From positions 24,908,807 to 24,972,806 of the forward strand of contig CM076139.1 of the NCBI GenBank assembly GCA_038025085.1: a stretch of 64,000 bases of DNA. The letters run 5' to 3'. A program made the position numbers and the translations under genes. Shown here one piece after another: positions 48,078-59,554 of the stretch. This DNA is from Tetragonia tetragonoides. Lineage: Eukaryota > Streptophyta > Magnoliopsida > Caryophyllales > Aizoaceae. Position 1 is the first letter of the stretch, and every line of letters begins with the position of its first letter. Under the pieces are notes generated by a model. That model worked only from the letters and a program-made list of their open reading frames with translations, ran no database searches and had not been told where the DNA came from.

Positions 48078-48430
48078 ACATTGGCATCGCGTAAAACCGC
48101 CCTTACAAGCCTATCAGGGACCAAATAACCGACCCTGGGGGCATCCCATGTACCCTGGGGGTCTCCCGTGCGATATTGGGCGAAAAGATTAACGTCGAAA
48201 ACTTTGCGTCCGGAGGCCCAGAACACATCGCCTACAGCATTCCCGGGGACCAGTTGCCGTTTTAGACCAAAAATTTTTTGGGGATCTATCATGGCCCATG
48301 GGACCTTCGGTCCCTCTAGAGGGTCACCTTGATCCCCGAACTCCGATATCACACATGTCGCCCGTTTTTGAGCCTTAACATTGGCATCGTGAAAACATTG
48401 GCATCGCGACTTTTGCAACATTGGCATCGC
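48078..48430. repeat. Satellite unit plus three stacked targets before L16
   Basis: Unit 48078-48377 followed by acattggcatcgt (48378-48390), gaaa, acattggcatcgc (48395-48407), gacttttgca, and acattggcatcgc (48418-48430). The gaaa between the first two targets could be a poly-A-only insertion. Confidence 0.85.
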
Positions 48431-48507
48431 AACTTTCTCTCTCTAAAAATGTTCTCTGCTTCGGCCTCTCCAGCGCAAGCTCACCAATGAAACAGCGCTG
48501 AGTTCGA

Positions 48508-49903
48508 ATGGGGAAGAAGGAAAAAGCTAAGAGGGGAAAGGAAACTCAGATTGACGATGCGGGGAATTCAGGGAATAAACATTGTACCACGAAAATTGCA
48601 ACCCCAAAACAAAAAAACATCAGAAATCATGAAAACCTAGATAGAGTCATGCCAAATCTTGCGGACGAATTGGAAGATTCTGAGGTAATGACGCCGGATA
48701 TCCAAAACGAAACCGTGCAGCGAATGGAACTAGCTCAGGAAAAGATCAATTCGTGGCTGTCAAAAATGAAGGAAAAGGCAAAATCACAAACCTCATCTGA
48801 ATCGGAGGAAGAAGCACCGGAGCAAGAACAGCAACAGGAAGCTACAGATTTCGGTAAGGTTTCAGCTTGGGATAAATTTGACATATCTAAATTGAAAAAT
48901 GCTGGCTTTAAATTGGATTATGTTGCACCAAAATTGCATGATGGCAAACCAGTAGGGGAAATCAATTTAATGGATATTGAATCAGAAATTGATTACTGGA
49001 ACAAAGCCGTAGTGTGCTATGTTATGGGCTCTAAACCCCCAATTACAGTACTTAGTGGTTTCCTAAGAAGAATTTGGGGAAAAAAAAGGGATGAACAAGA
49101 TAGCAAGTTTGAGAAATGGACTAGTTTTGGTTAGATTTGACTCCATGGAGCAACGAGATACAGTCATCCAGGAGGGGGTGTACCATTTTGATAACAAACC
49201 AATGATTGTTAGACCATGGTCAGAAAGCATAGACTATGAGCAAGAGGAACTCACCTCTGTACCAATCTGGGTTAAATTCCCGGGACTCAATGTCAAGTAT
49301 TGGAATGTAGTGGGTTTGAGCAAAATCTCGAGCCTAATTGGGAGACCAATGATGGCAGACAGAAATACTGAGCTCAAAGTGGGAATACACTATGCTAGGG
49401 TGCTGATTGAAGTGCAAATAGGAGAGGAATACCCAGAGAAAGTGCATTTCAAGAATGAGAGGGGAAACATTGTGGAACAAGCAGTAGAATATGACTGGAA
49501 GCCAATTCTGTGCAACCACTGTAAACAATATGGCCACAGTGAAGCAGAATGCAGGAAAAAAAAGACTGTGTATGCACCTGTGCAACAAGGGCAAGTGCAT
49601 ACAAAGCCTGCACAGCAGGAAATCCCAAGGAATCAGCAATGGCAGCCTGCAGGGAGAGGTAGAGGGAGAGCCTGGAATACAGGAAGAGGTGCAAGAACAG
49701 GAAAAGGCTACTACAGACAAGTCCAGCAAGCCAAAACTGTTATGCAAAACAGTTTTGACATTCTGCAAAATCAAGAAGAAATACAGGAAAAACAAAAAGA
49801 ACTGCCAGCACCAATAGGGGACCCTGAGCAACAAACAGAACAGAACCCAGAGGAGGTGCCACTGCATGGTAAGTCCCCAATCTTGACTGGTAGTCATGGA
49901 TAG
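48508..49903 (+). pseudogene. LINE ORF1, one frameshift in an A-run
   Basis: MGKKEKAKRGKETQIDD start. Open until about 49083, where an extended A-run (tttggggaaaaaaaaggg) in SGFLRRIWGKK shifts the frame. The protein continues in the next frame from MNKIASLRNGLVLVRFDS to the end LTGSHG. The CCHC knuckle CNHCKQYGHSEAECRK is intact. One indel in a homopolymer is the only damage, so a sequencing error is possible. Confidence 0.9.
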
Positions 49904-52900
49904 GGTACTAATTTGGAATGTCAGAGGCCTTAATGGCAAAAATAAACAGAGAGATGTTGCTCTCTTTTGCAAAAAAAAATAATTGTGGGTTGGTAGCTTT
50001 TCTTGAAACAAAAATCAGATTAGTTAACCTTAGAAAAATACAAAAATTGTTTCATGCCATGGTGGGAATCTTACAGTAATCACAGTGAGCATAGATTGGG
50101 TAGAATATGGTTAAGATGGCTACCAAGCATTTTTAATGTGGATATTTTATTCTCCTCTGTGCAAATGATTATTTGTAAAGTAGTAAATGTTATGAAAAAA
50201 ATGGAATTTGTGATGAGCTTTGTTTATGGCTTAAATGAAAAGGAGGAAAGGAGAGTACTATGGAAGGACTTAAATGATTATGCAATTAATTGCAACACCC
50301 CATGGTTTGTAGGGGGGGATTTCAATAATGTACTGTACCCTGAAAATAGAAAAGGTGGTGCACCAGTCACTTATGCAGAAATACAGGAATTTAAAGAGTG
50401 CATAGGAAAATGTTTTCTCACTGAAATGGGGTGGTCAGGGTGCCAATTTACTTGGAATAATAGACATGAAAAAGGGGGGAGAGTATATTCTAAAATTGAT
50501 TGGGCTTTTGTAAACAGTTTATGGCTCCAGGAATTAGATCAATCAGAGCTTGTATTCCTTCCAGAGGGGGTCTCAGACCACTCCCCAATCTGTCTGTCTC
50601 TCCATAGAGAAGTCACAAAAAAAACCATACCCTTTAAATACTTCAACATGTGGAGCCTCCACTCTGAATTTCAAGCTAAGGTGCAGCAAGCCTGGAATTT
50701 CAGAACACAAGGCACAAAAATGTTCAGAGTGTACCAAAAAATGAAAAAGGTGAGGAAAGTGCTAAAAAAGCTAAATAGTAATGAATTCACAGACATCCTG
50801 GCACAAGCAGATACAGCCAGGATAACCATGACTCAAGCACAGATTGAAGCAAACAATGAGCCACTAAATGAGTCACGACAACAGAGAGAATCACAGACCA
50901 GGAAAAAATACAATGAGGTCAACATGGCAGCTGAAAACTTCCTACAACAGAAAAGCAAGGCAAAGTGGATTCAATTAGGGGATGGAAACAATCAATTCTT
51001 CCATGCACTTATGAAGCAAAGAAGGAATAACAACAGAATTCAATCCATCAGGACACAGCAGGGTACCCTTTTGGAGGATCAGAATCTGGTTATGTAAGAA
51101 TTTGTAAACTTCTACAAGGATATGCTGGGGGTAACAGGGGCAGATCAAGAAAAGCTGAAGACAGATACTTCCAAGCAGGTCACAGACTAGACATCCACCA
51201 ACAAATGAACCTCATAGCCCCTGTGAATACAGAAGAGGTGAGAAAGGCAATGTTTGCAATTGATTGCAATAAAAGCCCGAGACCTGATGGCTTTGGATCA
51301 GGGTTCTTCAAAGAAGCATGGCCTATTGTAGGGGAAGAAGTAACTGGAGCTATAATTGATTTTTTTGAATCATCTAGAATGCTCAAGGAGGTAAATGCTA
51401 CAAACATATGCCTTGTACAGAAGATACAAAACCCAGAAAAGCCATCAGATTTCAGACCAATAGCCTGCTGTAATACAATATACAAGTGCATAGCCAAGAT
51501 CTTGTGTGGGAGACTGGCAGTAGTCCTCCCTGAGCTAGTGTCTGTCAACCAGGGAGCCTTTGTTGCACAGAGGTCCATTGTCAACAACATCATGATTTGT
51601 CAGGACCTTATTAAGCATTACAACAGGAAACAATCATCTCCTAGATGCTTAATGAAGATAGACATAAGGAAGGCATATGACACAATTCACTGGGGATTTG
51701 TGAAGGAAATGCTGCAAGGGTATGGATTCCCTGTAAAATTCAGTGGTTGGATACTTCAGTGCATCAAAACAGCAAGCTTCAGTATTAATATAAATGGGGA
51801 AACACATGGACACTTTATTGCTAAACGTGGCATCAGACAAGGTGACCCTATCTCCCCATTAATATTTGTACTGGTAATGGAATATTTGTCAAGAAACCTA
51901 AAAATAGCATGCATGGACAAGACCTTCAGCTGGCACCCCATGTGCAAAGAGCTAGCACTAAGTCATCTGTGTTTTGCAGATGACTTAATGTGCTTCTGTA
52001 AAGCAGACACAGCATCTGTGAGCATAATGATGAACAGCATAAATCATTTCTCAAAAGCAACAGGCGTGTATGCAAACAAGGAGAAATCAAACATCTACAT
52101 AGCAGGGGTGGATGAACAAAGGAAAAATGCACTGTTACAGCTCTCAGGCTACAGAGAGGGTACCTTGCCCATGAGATACCTAGGGGTCCCACTGTCCCCT
52201 TCAAAATGGAGCAAAATAGATTGTGAATGTCTGGTGGATAAAATGTCAAAGAAGTTGCAAATTTGGGCTTCAAGGAACCTTTCATATGCAGGAAGAGTCC
52301 AACTAATAAACTCTGTTTTATTCTCCATTCATGTATACTGGTCTAGTATCTTCATAATGCCAACTGGAGTACTGAAAAGTGTGGAGCAAAAGTGTAGATT
52401 TTTCTTGTGGGGGACAACTGAGCAGAAACATAAGACAAGCTTGGTGGCGTGGGATATGGTATGTAGACCAAGAAACAATGGAGGACTTAATGTCAAGAAC
52501 TGCAAATGGTTCAATATAGCCCTGAATGGCAAGCATATCTGGGATATTGCAACAAAAAAAGACACTCTGTGGGTGAGATGGATCAATGGGGTGTACCTGA
52601 AAGGTGTTAACATCTGGAATTATGCTCCAGTATGGGGCACCAGCTGGTACTGGAACAAACTGAACAAGATCAAAAGCTACTTCCAGGGGCAATACACAGC
52701 AAGGGGGGTTTGGAAATTTAGTTCTGATGGTATATACTCTGCTGGAAGTGGATACAGAATGCTACAGGGTAACATGACAAAATGCAGGCATGCAGATTTG
52801 ATATGGGGAAAGATATCCATGCCTAGACATAGCTTTTGCCTATGGCTAGCCCAAATGGATAGATTGTTAACAAAGGACAGACTACAGAGAATGGGATTTC

Positions 52901-53292
52901 TGAATGGGGATGCTTTGTGCTACCTGTGCAAGCAGGAACCAGAGGAACACAACCACCTGTTCTTCAAATGCAAAGTGTCAGCTGCAATCCTGGAACAGTT
53001 AAGGGCATGGTTACAAATCTCAGCAACAGCAAGTACAATCCAGGGGATGTTTAACTGGATCAGCAGGCAGAAATGCTCGAGACTCAGAAAGGAAATATAT
53101 GCATCAGGGTTAGCAGCAGCAGTATACTGGGTGTGGAGATGTAGGAATACCCACTATGCTGGCAAAGGCAATATACCAGTTCCGCAGATCATACTACAGG
53201 TTCAGCAAGCAGTCAGATGCAGAATTCAACAATGCTGCAACAGCAAAAGGAAGATCTCCAGCAGGGACAAGAGCTGGATAGGGGAAATATAG
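49896..53292 (+). pseudogene. LINE ORF2, frameshifts in N terminus, C-terminal 695 codons open
   Basis: The first frameshift is in the A-run tgcaaaaaaaaataatt (49969-49983) with a second before 50054. 50054-51094 is open (GGDFNNVL, GCQFTWNNRH, KIDWAF, SDHSPI), then TAA 51095-51097. A further shift lies near 51150. From 51205 to the end the frame is intact: KIDIRKAYDTIHW, RQGDPISPL, CFADDLMCF and zf-RVT CYLCKQEPEEHNHLFFKC. Confidence 0.92.
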
Positions 53293-53808
53293 ACTGACGT
53301 TAGAAGATTATGCAGCAGGGTCCAGCAGTTCAGAAATACAAAAGATTCAGCAGGGGATCAGCAGTAGGCTGCTGAAGATAGACAGAATGAGGGATCAAAG
53401 AATATGCAGCAGACCTGAAAGGCCAGGAAACAGCTGTCTCCGGAAGGAGTCAGTAGCAGGTTGCTGTGGAGCAGTGAAGAACAAAGCAGCAGGTTTCTGA
53501 AAACAAGCAGGAATCAGGCAGCAGAGCCCTGCAGGGGATCTGAGTGAGTAATGGAACAAACTGCAGCAGAGCTGAAAAGCTAGAAGAATAATGTTTTAGC
53601 TTATTATGTATTTGTATTTTTGTTGTAAGTCAGGAAATGATTTTGTATTTTGTATGTACTTATAGATATAGTTTGTAAGGTAGTAAAGGGATGTAGAAAA
53701 AAAGGAACCCTACCTAGTAGGTGGCCTTGGATCTGCACTGCCTATGGGCTGTAATCGTGTTACTTTACAGTGAGCAATAATACAATTCTGACTTGCACCA
53801 AAAAAAAA

Positions 53809-53839
53809 ACATTGGCATCGTGCATCGCATTGACATCGC
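53809..53839. repeat. Target doublet between L16 and L17 (no satellite)
   Basis: acattggcatcgt (53809-53821) is followed by gcatcg and cattgacatcgc (53828-53839), a second, mutated target. L17 starts directly after. Confidence 0.85.
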
Positions 53840-53912
53840 AACTTTCTCTCTCTAAAATGCTCTCTCCTCTCTCCTCAACAGCGCTCGTTAACCATTAACA
53901 GCCCTGAGTTCA

Positions 53913-55313
53913 ATGGGGAAGAAAGAGAAATCAAACCGAGGGAATGGTAATGACGATGAGGATACAGGGAAATCGACAGCACCACCGTGCCCAACGAAAA
54001 ATGTGACACAACGAAAACACTTAAGCAAATCCCATGAAAACCTAGATCGAGTTATGAGAAATCTCACGGATGAATTGGAGGACCCAGATATCATGACACC
54101 TGATGCACAGACTAAAACTATGCAACAAATGGAATTAGCGAAAGAAAAAATCAATATTTGGATGTCGAAGATGAAGGAAAGGGCTAACAACCAAGGTTCG
54201 GATGAGGAAGAAGCTGAAATTGCAGAAAAAGGCAAACAACAGCAATTTGCAGATACAGGTAAAACATCTGCTTGGGAAAAATTCGACATAACTAAGCTTA
54301 AAAATGCTGGATTTAAACTGGATTTTATAGCACCTGTTATGGTCGAAGGAAAACCTGTAGGAGAAATTAATTTCAAGGACATAGAATCTGAAATTAATTA
54401 CTGGAACCAATCTGTTGTTTGCTATGTCATGGGATCAAGGCCACCTATTAATGTGCTTAGTGGTTTTCTTAGAAGAATTTGGTCGAAGAGGGGCATGAAT
54501 AAAATAGCACAGATGAAAAATGGGCTAGTAATTGTTAGATTTGATTCAGTGGAACAGAGAGATGCTGTGCTAGAGGAAGGGGTTTATCACTTTGATAATA
54601 AACCCATGATTGTGAGACCTTGGGCTGAGAATATAGACTATGTACATGAGGAACTCACATCTGTTCCCATTTGGGTTAAATTCCCTGGTTTGAATGTCAA
54701 GTATTGGAATGCAATGGGGCTGAGCAAAATTGCAAGCCTTGTAGGTAGACCAATGATGGCTGACAGGAACACTGAACTGAAAATAGGAATTCAGTATGCC
54801 AGGGTACTGATTGAAGTGGAAATAGGGGGAGATTACCCTGATAAGGTGCACTACAAGAATGAAAGAGGGAATATAGTGGAGCAAGAAGTTGAGTATGACT
54901 GGAAACCTGTACTATGCAACTATTGCAAACAACATGGACATAGTGAGACTGAATGCAGGAAAAAGACAGTAACAAAGGAACCTGAGACTCAATCAGGGCC
55001 TAAGCAGCAACTACCTGTACAGCAACCTAAGCCAAGAGAGCAATGGCAGAATGCAGGGAGAGGCAGAGGCAGAATGGGCAATGCAGGGAGACGGATGAGG
55101 GCTGGGAGAGGATACTACAGACAAATCCAACAAACAAACAATCCTACAACTCAGTTACAGAATCCCTTTGATATACTGCAAACTACAGATGGGGAACAGA
55201 AGGGGAAGCAGACACAAGGTCCAGAAACAGTGTCAGGCACACAAGATGATCAGACACAAGAGATAGTGCCAATACATGGTAAGTCTCCTATCTTGACTAG
55301 TAGTCATGGATAG
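53913..55313 (+). CDS. LINE ORF1 protein, 466 aa, intact
   Basis: The only complete, undamaged ORF1 with its normal end in the window. It begins MGKKEKSNRGNGNDDEDTG. Residues 1-120 are charged and Gln-rich, with a possible helix around MQQMELAKEKINIWMSKMKE that could mediate self-association (inference). A DUF4283-like domain follows (about 125-330: KLKNAGFKLDFIAPV, SGFLRRIWSKRGMNKIA, FDNKPMIVRPW, WVKFPGLNVKYWN). The CCHC knuckle has C335, C338, H343 and C348. A Gly/Arg-rich stretch (about 375-400) precedes a Gln-rich tail ending LTSSHG. It is expected to coat the LINE RNA. Its last eight bases overlap ORF2. Confidence 0.95.
   Translation: MGKKEKSNRGNGNDDEDTGKSTAPPCPTKNVTQRKHLSKSHENLDRVMRNLTDELEDPDIMTPDAQTKTMQQMELAKEKINIWMSKMKERANNQGSDEEEAEIAEKGKQQQFADTGKTSAWEKFDITKLKNAGFKLDFIAPVMVEGKPVGEINFKDIESEINYWNQSVVCYVMGSRPPINVLSGFLRRIWSKRGMNKIAQMKNGLVIVRFDSVEQRDAVLEEGVYHFDNKPMIVRPWAENIDYVHEELTSVPIWVKFPGLNVKYWNAMGLSKIASLVGRPMMADRNTELKIGIQYARVLIEVEIGGDYPDKVHYKNERGNIVEQEVEYDWKPVLCNYCKQHGHSETECRKKTVTKEPETQSGPKQQLPVQQPKPREQWQNAGRGRGRMGNAGRRMRAGRGYYRQIQQTNNPTTQLQNPFDILQTTDGEQKGKQTQGPETVSGTQDDQTQEIVPIHGKSPILTSSHG
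55295..55313 (+). promoter_or_regulatory. ORF1/ORF2 overlap ATGGATAG with upstream palindrome (example L17)
   Basis: ORF1 ends and ORF2 starts in the same eight bases, ATGGATAG (ORF2 ATG 55306, ORF1 TAG 55311-55313). The same eight bases occur at 10983, 18847, 27206, 31883, 43391, 49896 and 60933. In L05, L11, L17 and L18 the 11-mer GACTANTAGTC directly precedes the ATG; L16 and L14 have versions that could still pair with G-U. The arrangement suggests stop-start reinitiation for ORF2 translation. Confidence 0.75.
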
Positions 55314-58300
55314 GTTGCTTATATGGAATGTTAGAGGCCTGAATGGCCCAAATAAGCAGAGGGATGTGACCCTCTATTGTAAAAAAAAATAAATGTGGTT
55401 TGGTGGCTTTTCTTGAAACAAAAATTAGATTAGTTAATTTGGAAAAATGCAAAAAAAGCTTCATGACAGAGTGGGAATCCTTTAGTAATCATAATGAACA
55501 TAGACATGGCAGAATTTGGATTAGATGGTTAGCTGAATATTTTCATGTTGAAATTATCTTCTCCTCGTGCAAATGGTCATATGTAAAGTGAGAAATATGG
55601 AGAGGAAAAAGGATTTTGTGGTGAGTTTTGTTTATGGAATGAATGAAAAAGAAGATAGGAAGCAATTGTGGAAGGATATTAATGATTTTGCTACTGTCTG
55701 CAACAAACCATGGATTGTTGGGGGAGACTTCAACAATGTCCTGCTACCTGGGAACAGACAAGGTGGCCTGCCAGTCACTCTTGCTGAAATACAGGATTTT
55801 AAAGCCTGTATTGATAGCAGTTTCCTCACTGAAATGAGGTGGTCTGGGTGCCAATTTACCTGGAATAATAGGCATGAGGGGGGGGGGGGGGAAGAGTATA
55901 CTCTAAGATAGACTGGGCCTTTGTAAACAGCTTGTGGGTACAGGAGTTTGACCAGTGCACTCTACAGTTCATGCCAGAGGATGTATCTGATCATACCCCT
56001 ATCTGCATTACTCTTCACAAAAACCTAACTATAAATAAATCCCCCTTTAAATTCTTCAATATGTGGTGCCTCCACTCTGAATTCCTAGCCTTGGTGCAGC
56101 AAGCATGGAATTGTAGAACAAAAGGTACAAAAATGTTTAGGGTTTACCAAAAATTGAAAAGTGTAAAACATGCCCTGAAAAAGCTTAACAGAACTGAATT
56201 CAGTGACATCTTAGCCCAGGCTGATATTGCTAGATCAGTAATGAATCAAGCCCAATCAGAAGCAAACAATGAGCCACTGAATGACATATTGCAGAAGGGA
56301 GAAATCAAGGCTAGGAGTAGGTTCAATGAACTGAACATGGTAGCTGAGATTTTCCTACAACAAAAAAGTAAGGCTAGATGGGTGCAATTGGGAGATGGAA
56401 GTAATCAGTTTTTCCATGCAATTATGAAACAGAGAAGGCAACAAAACAACCTACACTCCATAAAGACACAAGAGGGCATCGTACTGGAGGACAAAGACCT
56501 GATTATTGAAGAATTTGTGGGGTTTTACAGGAGTATGTTGGGGGTATCAGGCTCTAGAGATACTACAGCAGAGGAGAGCTTCTTTTCAGCAGGAAATAAA
56601 CTTAATATGCAACAACAACTGACCATCATTGCACCTGTGACTGCTGAAGAAGTACAGAGAGCTATGTTTGACATTGACAGCAATAAAAGCCCAGACCCTG
56701 ATGGCTTTGGATCAGGTTTTTTCAAAGAAACATGGAGCATTGTGGGGGAAGAAGTGACCAGTGCAACTATAGACTTTTTTGAGTCCTCTAAAATGCTTAA
56801 AGAAGTAAATGCAACTAACCTTTGTCTTGTGCAGAAGATAGAAAACCCAGAAAAGGCTTCTGATTTCAGACCTATAGCATGCTGCAACACCATATACAAA
56901 TGGATCTCCAAGATCCTCTGTGGGAGATTGGCAACAGTGCTACCTGATCTCATCTTTGTAAACCAGGGTGCTTTTGTGGCACAGAGGTCAATTGTACACA
57001 ACATCATGATATGTCAGGACCTAATCAAGCACTACAACAGGAAGCAATCCTCACCTAGATGCTTGATGAAGATAGACCTTAGGAAAGCATATGACACAAT
57101 CCATTGGAGATTTGTCAAAGAGATGCTGCAAGGGTATGGGTTCCCAGTCAAGTTGATGGGCTGGATACTTGAATGTATCCAAACTGCAAGCTTCAGCATC
57201 AACATAAATGGAGGGAAGCATGGTTACTTTCTTGCTAAACGAGGCATCAGGAAGGGAGACCCAGTATCTCCATTGATTTTTGTGCTGGTCATGGAATATC
57301 TCTCAAGAATTCTGAAAATAGCATGCATGGAAAAAAGCTTCAGTTGGCACCCAATGTGCAAGGAACTTGCACTGAGTCACTTGTGCTTTGCTGATGACTT
57401 GATGTGTTTCTTCAAAGAATCCCCTGAATCTGTAAGTATAATGATGAATTGCATTAACTACTTTGCACAAGCTACTGGCCTGTATGCTAACAAGGAGAAA
57501 TCCAACTTATACATAGCTGGTGTGAATGAGGAAAGTAAAAAAGAACTGTTAGCAATATCTGGGTTCAGGGAGGGCACACTACCTATGAAGTATTTAGGAG
57601 TCCCACTTTCCCCATCAAAATGGAGTAAAATTGACTGTGAGTGCTTGGTTGATAAAATGACAAGAAAATTGCAGATCTGGGCTTCTAGGAATCTCTCATA
57701 TGCAGGAAGAGCTCAACTCATATATTCTGTGCTGTTTTCTATACATGTGTACTGGTCTAGCATATTTATACTGCCTGCAGGGGTACTTAAAAGGGTAGAA
57801 CAAAATTGCAGAGATTTCTTATGGGGGTCCACTGATCAGAAGCAAAAAACCAGTCTGGTGTCTTGGGATATGGTTTGCAGACCTAGGAAAAATGGAGGCA
57901 TAAACATAAAAAACTGCAAATGGTTTAATATTGGCCTAAATGGGAAACATATCTGGGATTTAGCCACAAAAAAAGATACCTTGTGGGTAAAATGGATTAA
58001 TGGAATATATCTGAAAGGTACCAACTTCTGGAACTATGCACCAGTCTGGGGTGCCAGTTGGTACTGGAATAAACTCAATAAAATCAAGAGATATTTCCAG
58101 GAGCATTATACAGTTAGAGGGGTCTGGAAGGGAGATGCTGGTGGATGCTATACAGCTGCAAGGGGATACAGTACTCTGATGGGAGTTATGCCAAAGTATA
58201 GACATGCCAATCTGATTTGGGGAAGGGTAACCATGCCAAGACACAGTTTCTGCTTATGGCTAGCTCAGCAGGGAAGACTACTAACTAAGGACAGATTGCT

Positions 58301-58703
58301 GAAAATGGGTTTTTTGAATGGTGATGCTGATTGCAATCTCTGTAAAGCAAAGCCAGAAGACCATAATCACCTTTTCTTCAGCTGCAGTGTGGCAACAGGT
58401 GTATTAGATCAGCTGAGATGCTGGTTGCAAATTACACCAAGAGCAAACACAATTCAGGGCATGCTGAACTGGATAACCAGGCAGAAATGTGCAATTTTCA
58501 GGAAAGAAGTGTATGCAGCAGGGCTTGCAGCAGCTGTATACTGGGTATGGAGAGGCAGGAATATCAAGCACTTTATGGGAAGCAGTCTATCTATATCACA
58601 GACCATGCAGCAGATACAGCAAACAGTGAGGATCAAAATACAGCAATGCAGCAGGCTGAGAAAGATCAACAGCAGGGATAAAAAATGGTTAGAGAGATTT
58701 TAA
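55306..58703 (+). pseudogene. LINE ORF2, three small frameshifts in the endonuclease, rest open
   Basis: Starts MDRLLIWNVRGLNGPNKQ. Frame breaks are one extra A in the run at 55381-55389 (eight A in L05), one missing T near 55565 (tcctcgtgc) and a long G-run at about 55879-55890. From 55932 to 58703 923 codons are open with no stop: KIDLRKAYDTIHW, CFADDLMCF and zf-RVT CNLCKAKPEDHNHLFFSC. Unusual residues are SPDPDGFG and KRGIRKGDPVSPL (Gln to Lys in the RQGDP motif). Two of the three breaks are in homopolymers, so an assembly error is possible. Confidence 0.93.
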
Positions 58704-59063
58704 CTGATCTATTTACCACAGCAGCCCAGCAGAAAGGCAGGACCAGACTCCAATAGAGGTTTTAGCAGGAAAAACAGAAGATATGCAGGGCTCCAGCACC
58801 TGTACAGGGATCTAGACAGTAGATTGATGTAGATCAGCTTGATGGGCACAGCAGGCAGTTGAAGCAAGAAAGAAGGAGGAATGAATCAGCTTCTGGAAGT
58901 TTTTGTTCTAATATTTTTAGATATTTATGTTTTTGTATTTTGCTGTAAGTCAGAAATAATTTTTGCAAATTGTAATGTTTACAGAGAGGGTGAACCACTG
59001 CCTGTAGTGATTGCACCAGATTGAAGGGTTGTAAGGTAGTAGAGGGATGTAGCAAAAAGGTAC

Positions 59064-59163
59064 CCTACCTAGTAGGTGGCCTTGGATCTGCAGTGCCTAA
59101 GGACTGTAATCTTGTTACATTACAGAGAGCAATAATACAATTTCTGACTTGCACCAAAAAATA
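59064..59163 (+). promoter_or_regulatory. Conserved LINE 3' end: hairpin to poly-A (example L17)
   Basis: CCTACCTAGTAGG forms a 5-bp stem (CCTAC/GTAGG) with a 3-base loop. It is present in all 18 copies at 2711, 5062, 9106, 9390, 15138, 16260, 16917, 22455, 25561, 30577, 36084, 38345, 41779, 46623, 47972, 53709, 59064 and 61965. Only the loop varies (CTA or ATA). It lies about 90-115 bp before the poly-A, and the tail mostly ends cttgcacc plus A-run. Inference: recognition element for the element's own reverse transcriptase. Confidence 0.75.
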
Positions 59164-59464
59164 ACATTGGCATCGCGTAAAACTACCCTTACAAGCCTAT
59201 CAGGGACCCAATAACCGACCCTGGGGGCCTCCCATGTCCCCTAGGGGTCTACCGTGCGATATGCGGCGAAAATACTAACGTCCAAAACTTTGCGTCCGGA
59301 GGCCCAGAACACGTCGCCTACAACATTCCTGGTGTCCGTTTGCCATTTTCGCCCAAAAAATTTTCGATTGGTCTATCATTGCCTAGGGGACCCTTGGTGC
59401 CCCGGGAGGGTCACCTTGGTCCCCGAACTCCGATATCACACATGTCGCCCGTTTTCGGGCCCTC
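59164..59464. repeat. Satellite unit between L17 and L18
   Basis: One unit starting with acattggcatcgcg. It ends at cgggccct, exactly where the target 13-mer would begin, and L18 follows without a target copy. Confidence 0.9.
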
Positions 59465-59554
59465 AGGAATTCATCTCAAAGATCCTCTCTCTAAAATGCT
59501 CTCACCTCTCTCCTTGACAGGGCCCGTTTACCATTAACGCAGCTCTGAGTTCTC

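Larger units (their letters stand above)
48431..53808 (+). mobile_element. LINE copy L16, full length
   Basis: 5' UTR 48431-48507, ORF1 48508-49903, ORF2 49896-53292, 3' UTR 53293-53799 (hairpin 53709-53721), poly-A to 53808. Right target acattggcatcgt (53809-53821). Both ORFs carry frameshifts, several of them in A-runs. Confidence 0.94.
53840..59163 (+). mobile_element. LINE copy L17, full length, best candidate for a recent copy
   Basis: 5' UTR 53840-53912 (aactttctctctctaaaatg), intact ORF1, ORF2 with three small indels, 3' UTR 58704-59154, hairpin 59064-59076, poly-A 59155-59163 and target acattggcatcgc (59164-59176). The 3' UTR lacks the ~40-bp tandem duplication seen in L03, L05, L06, L09 and L15. 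L06 is nearly identical to its 3' end, so this lineage has moved recently. Confidence 0.95.

Noticed and set aside
55280..55290. Conserved splice-donor-like ggtaagt just before ORF2 (also near 49868, 60904) and the L02 deletion starting close to it
   Set aside because: No matching acceptor (AG) stands at the L02 or L12 junction, so spliced retrocopies are not supported.
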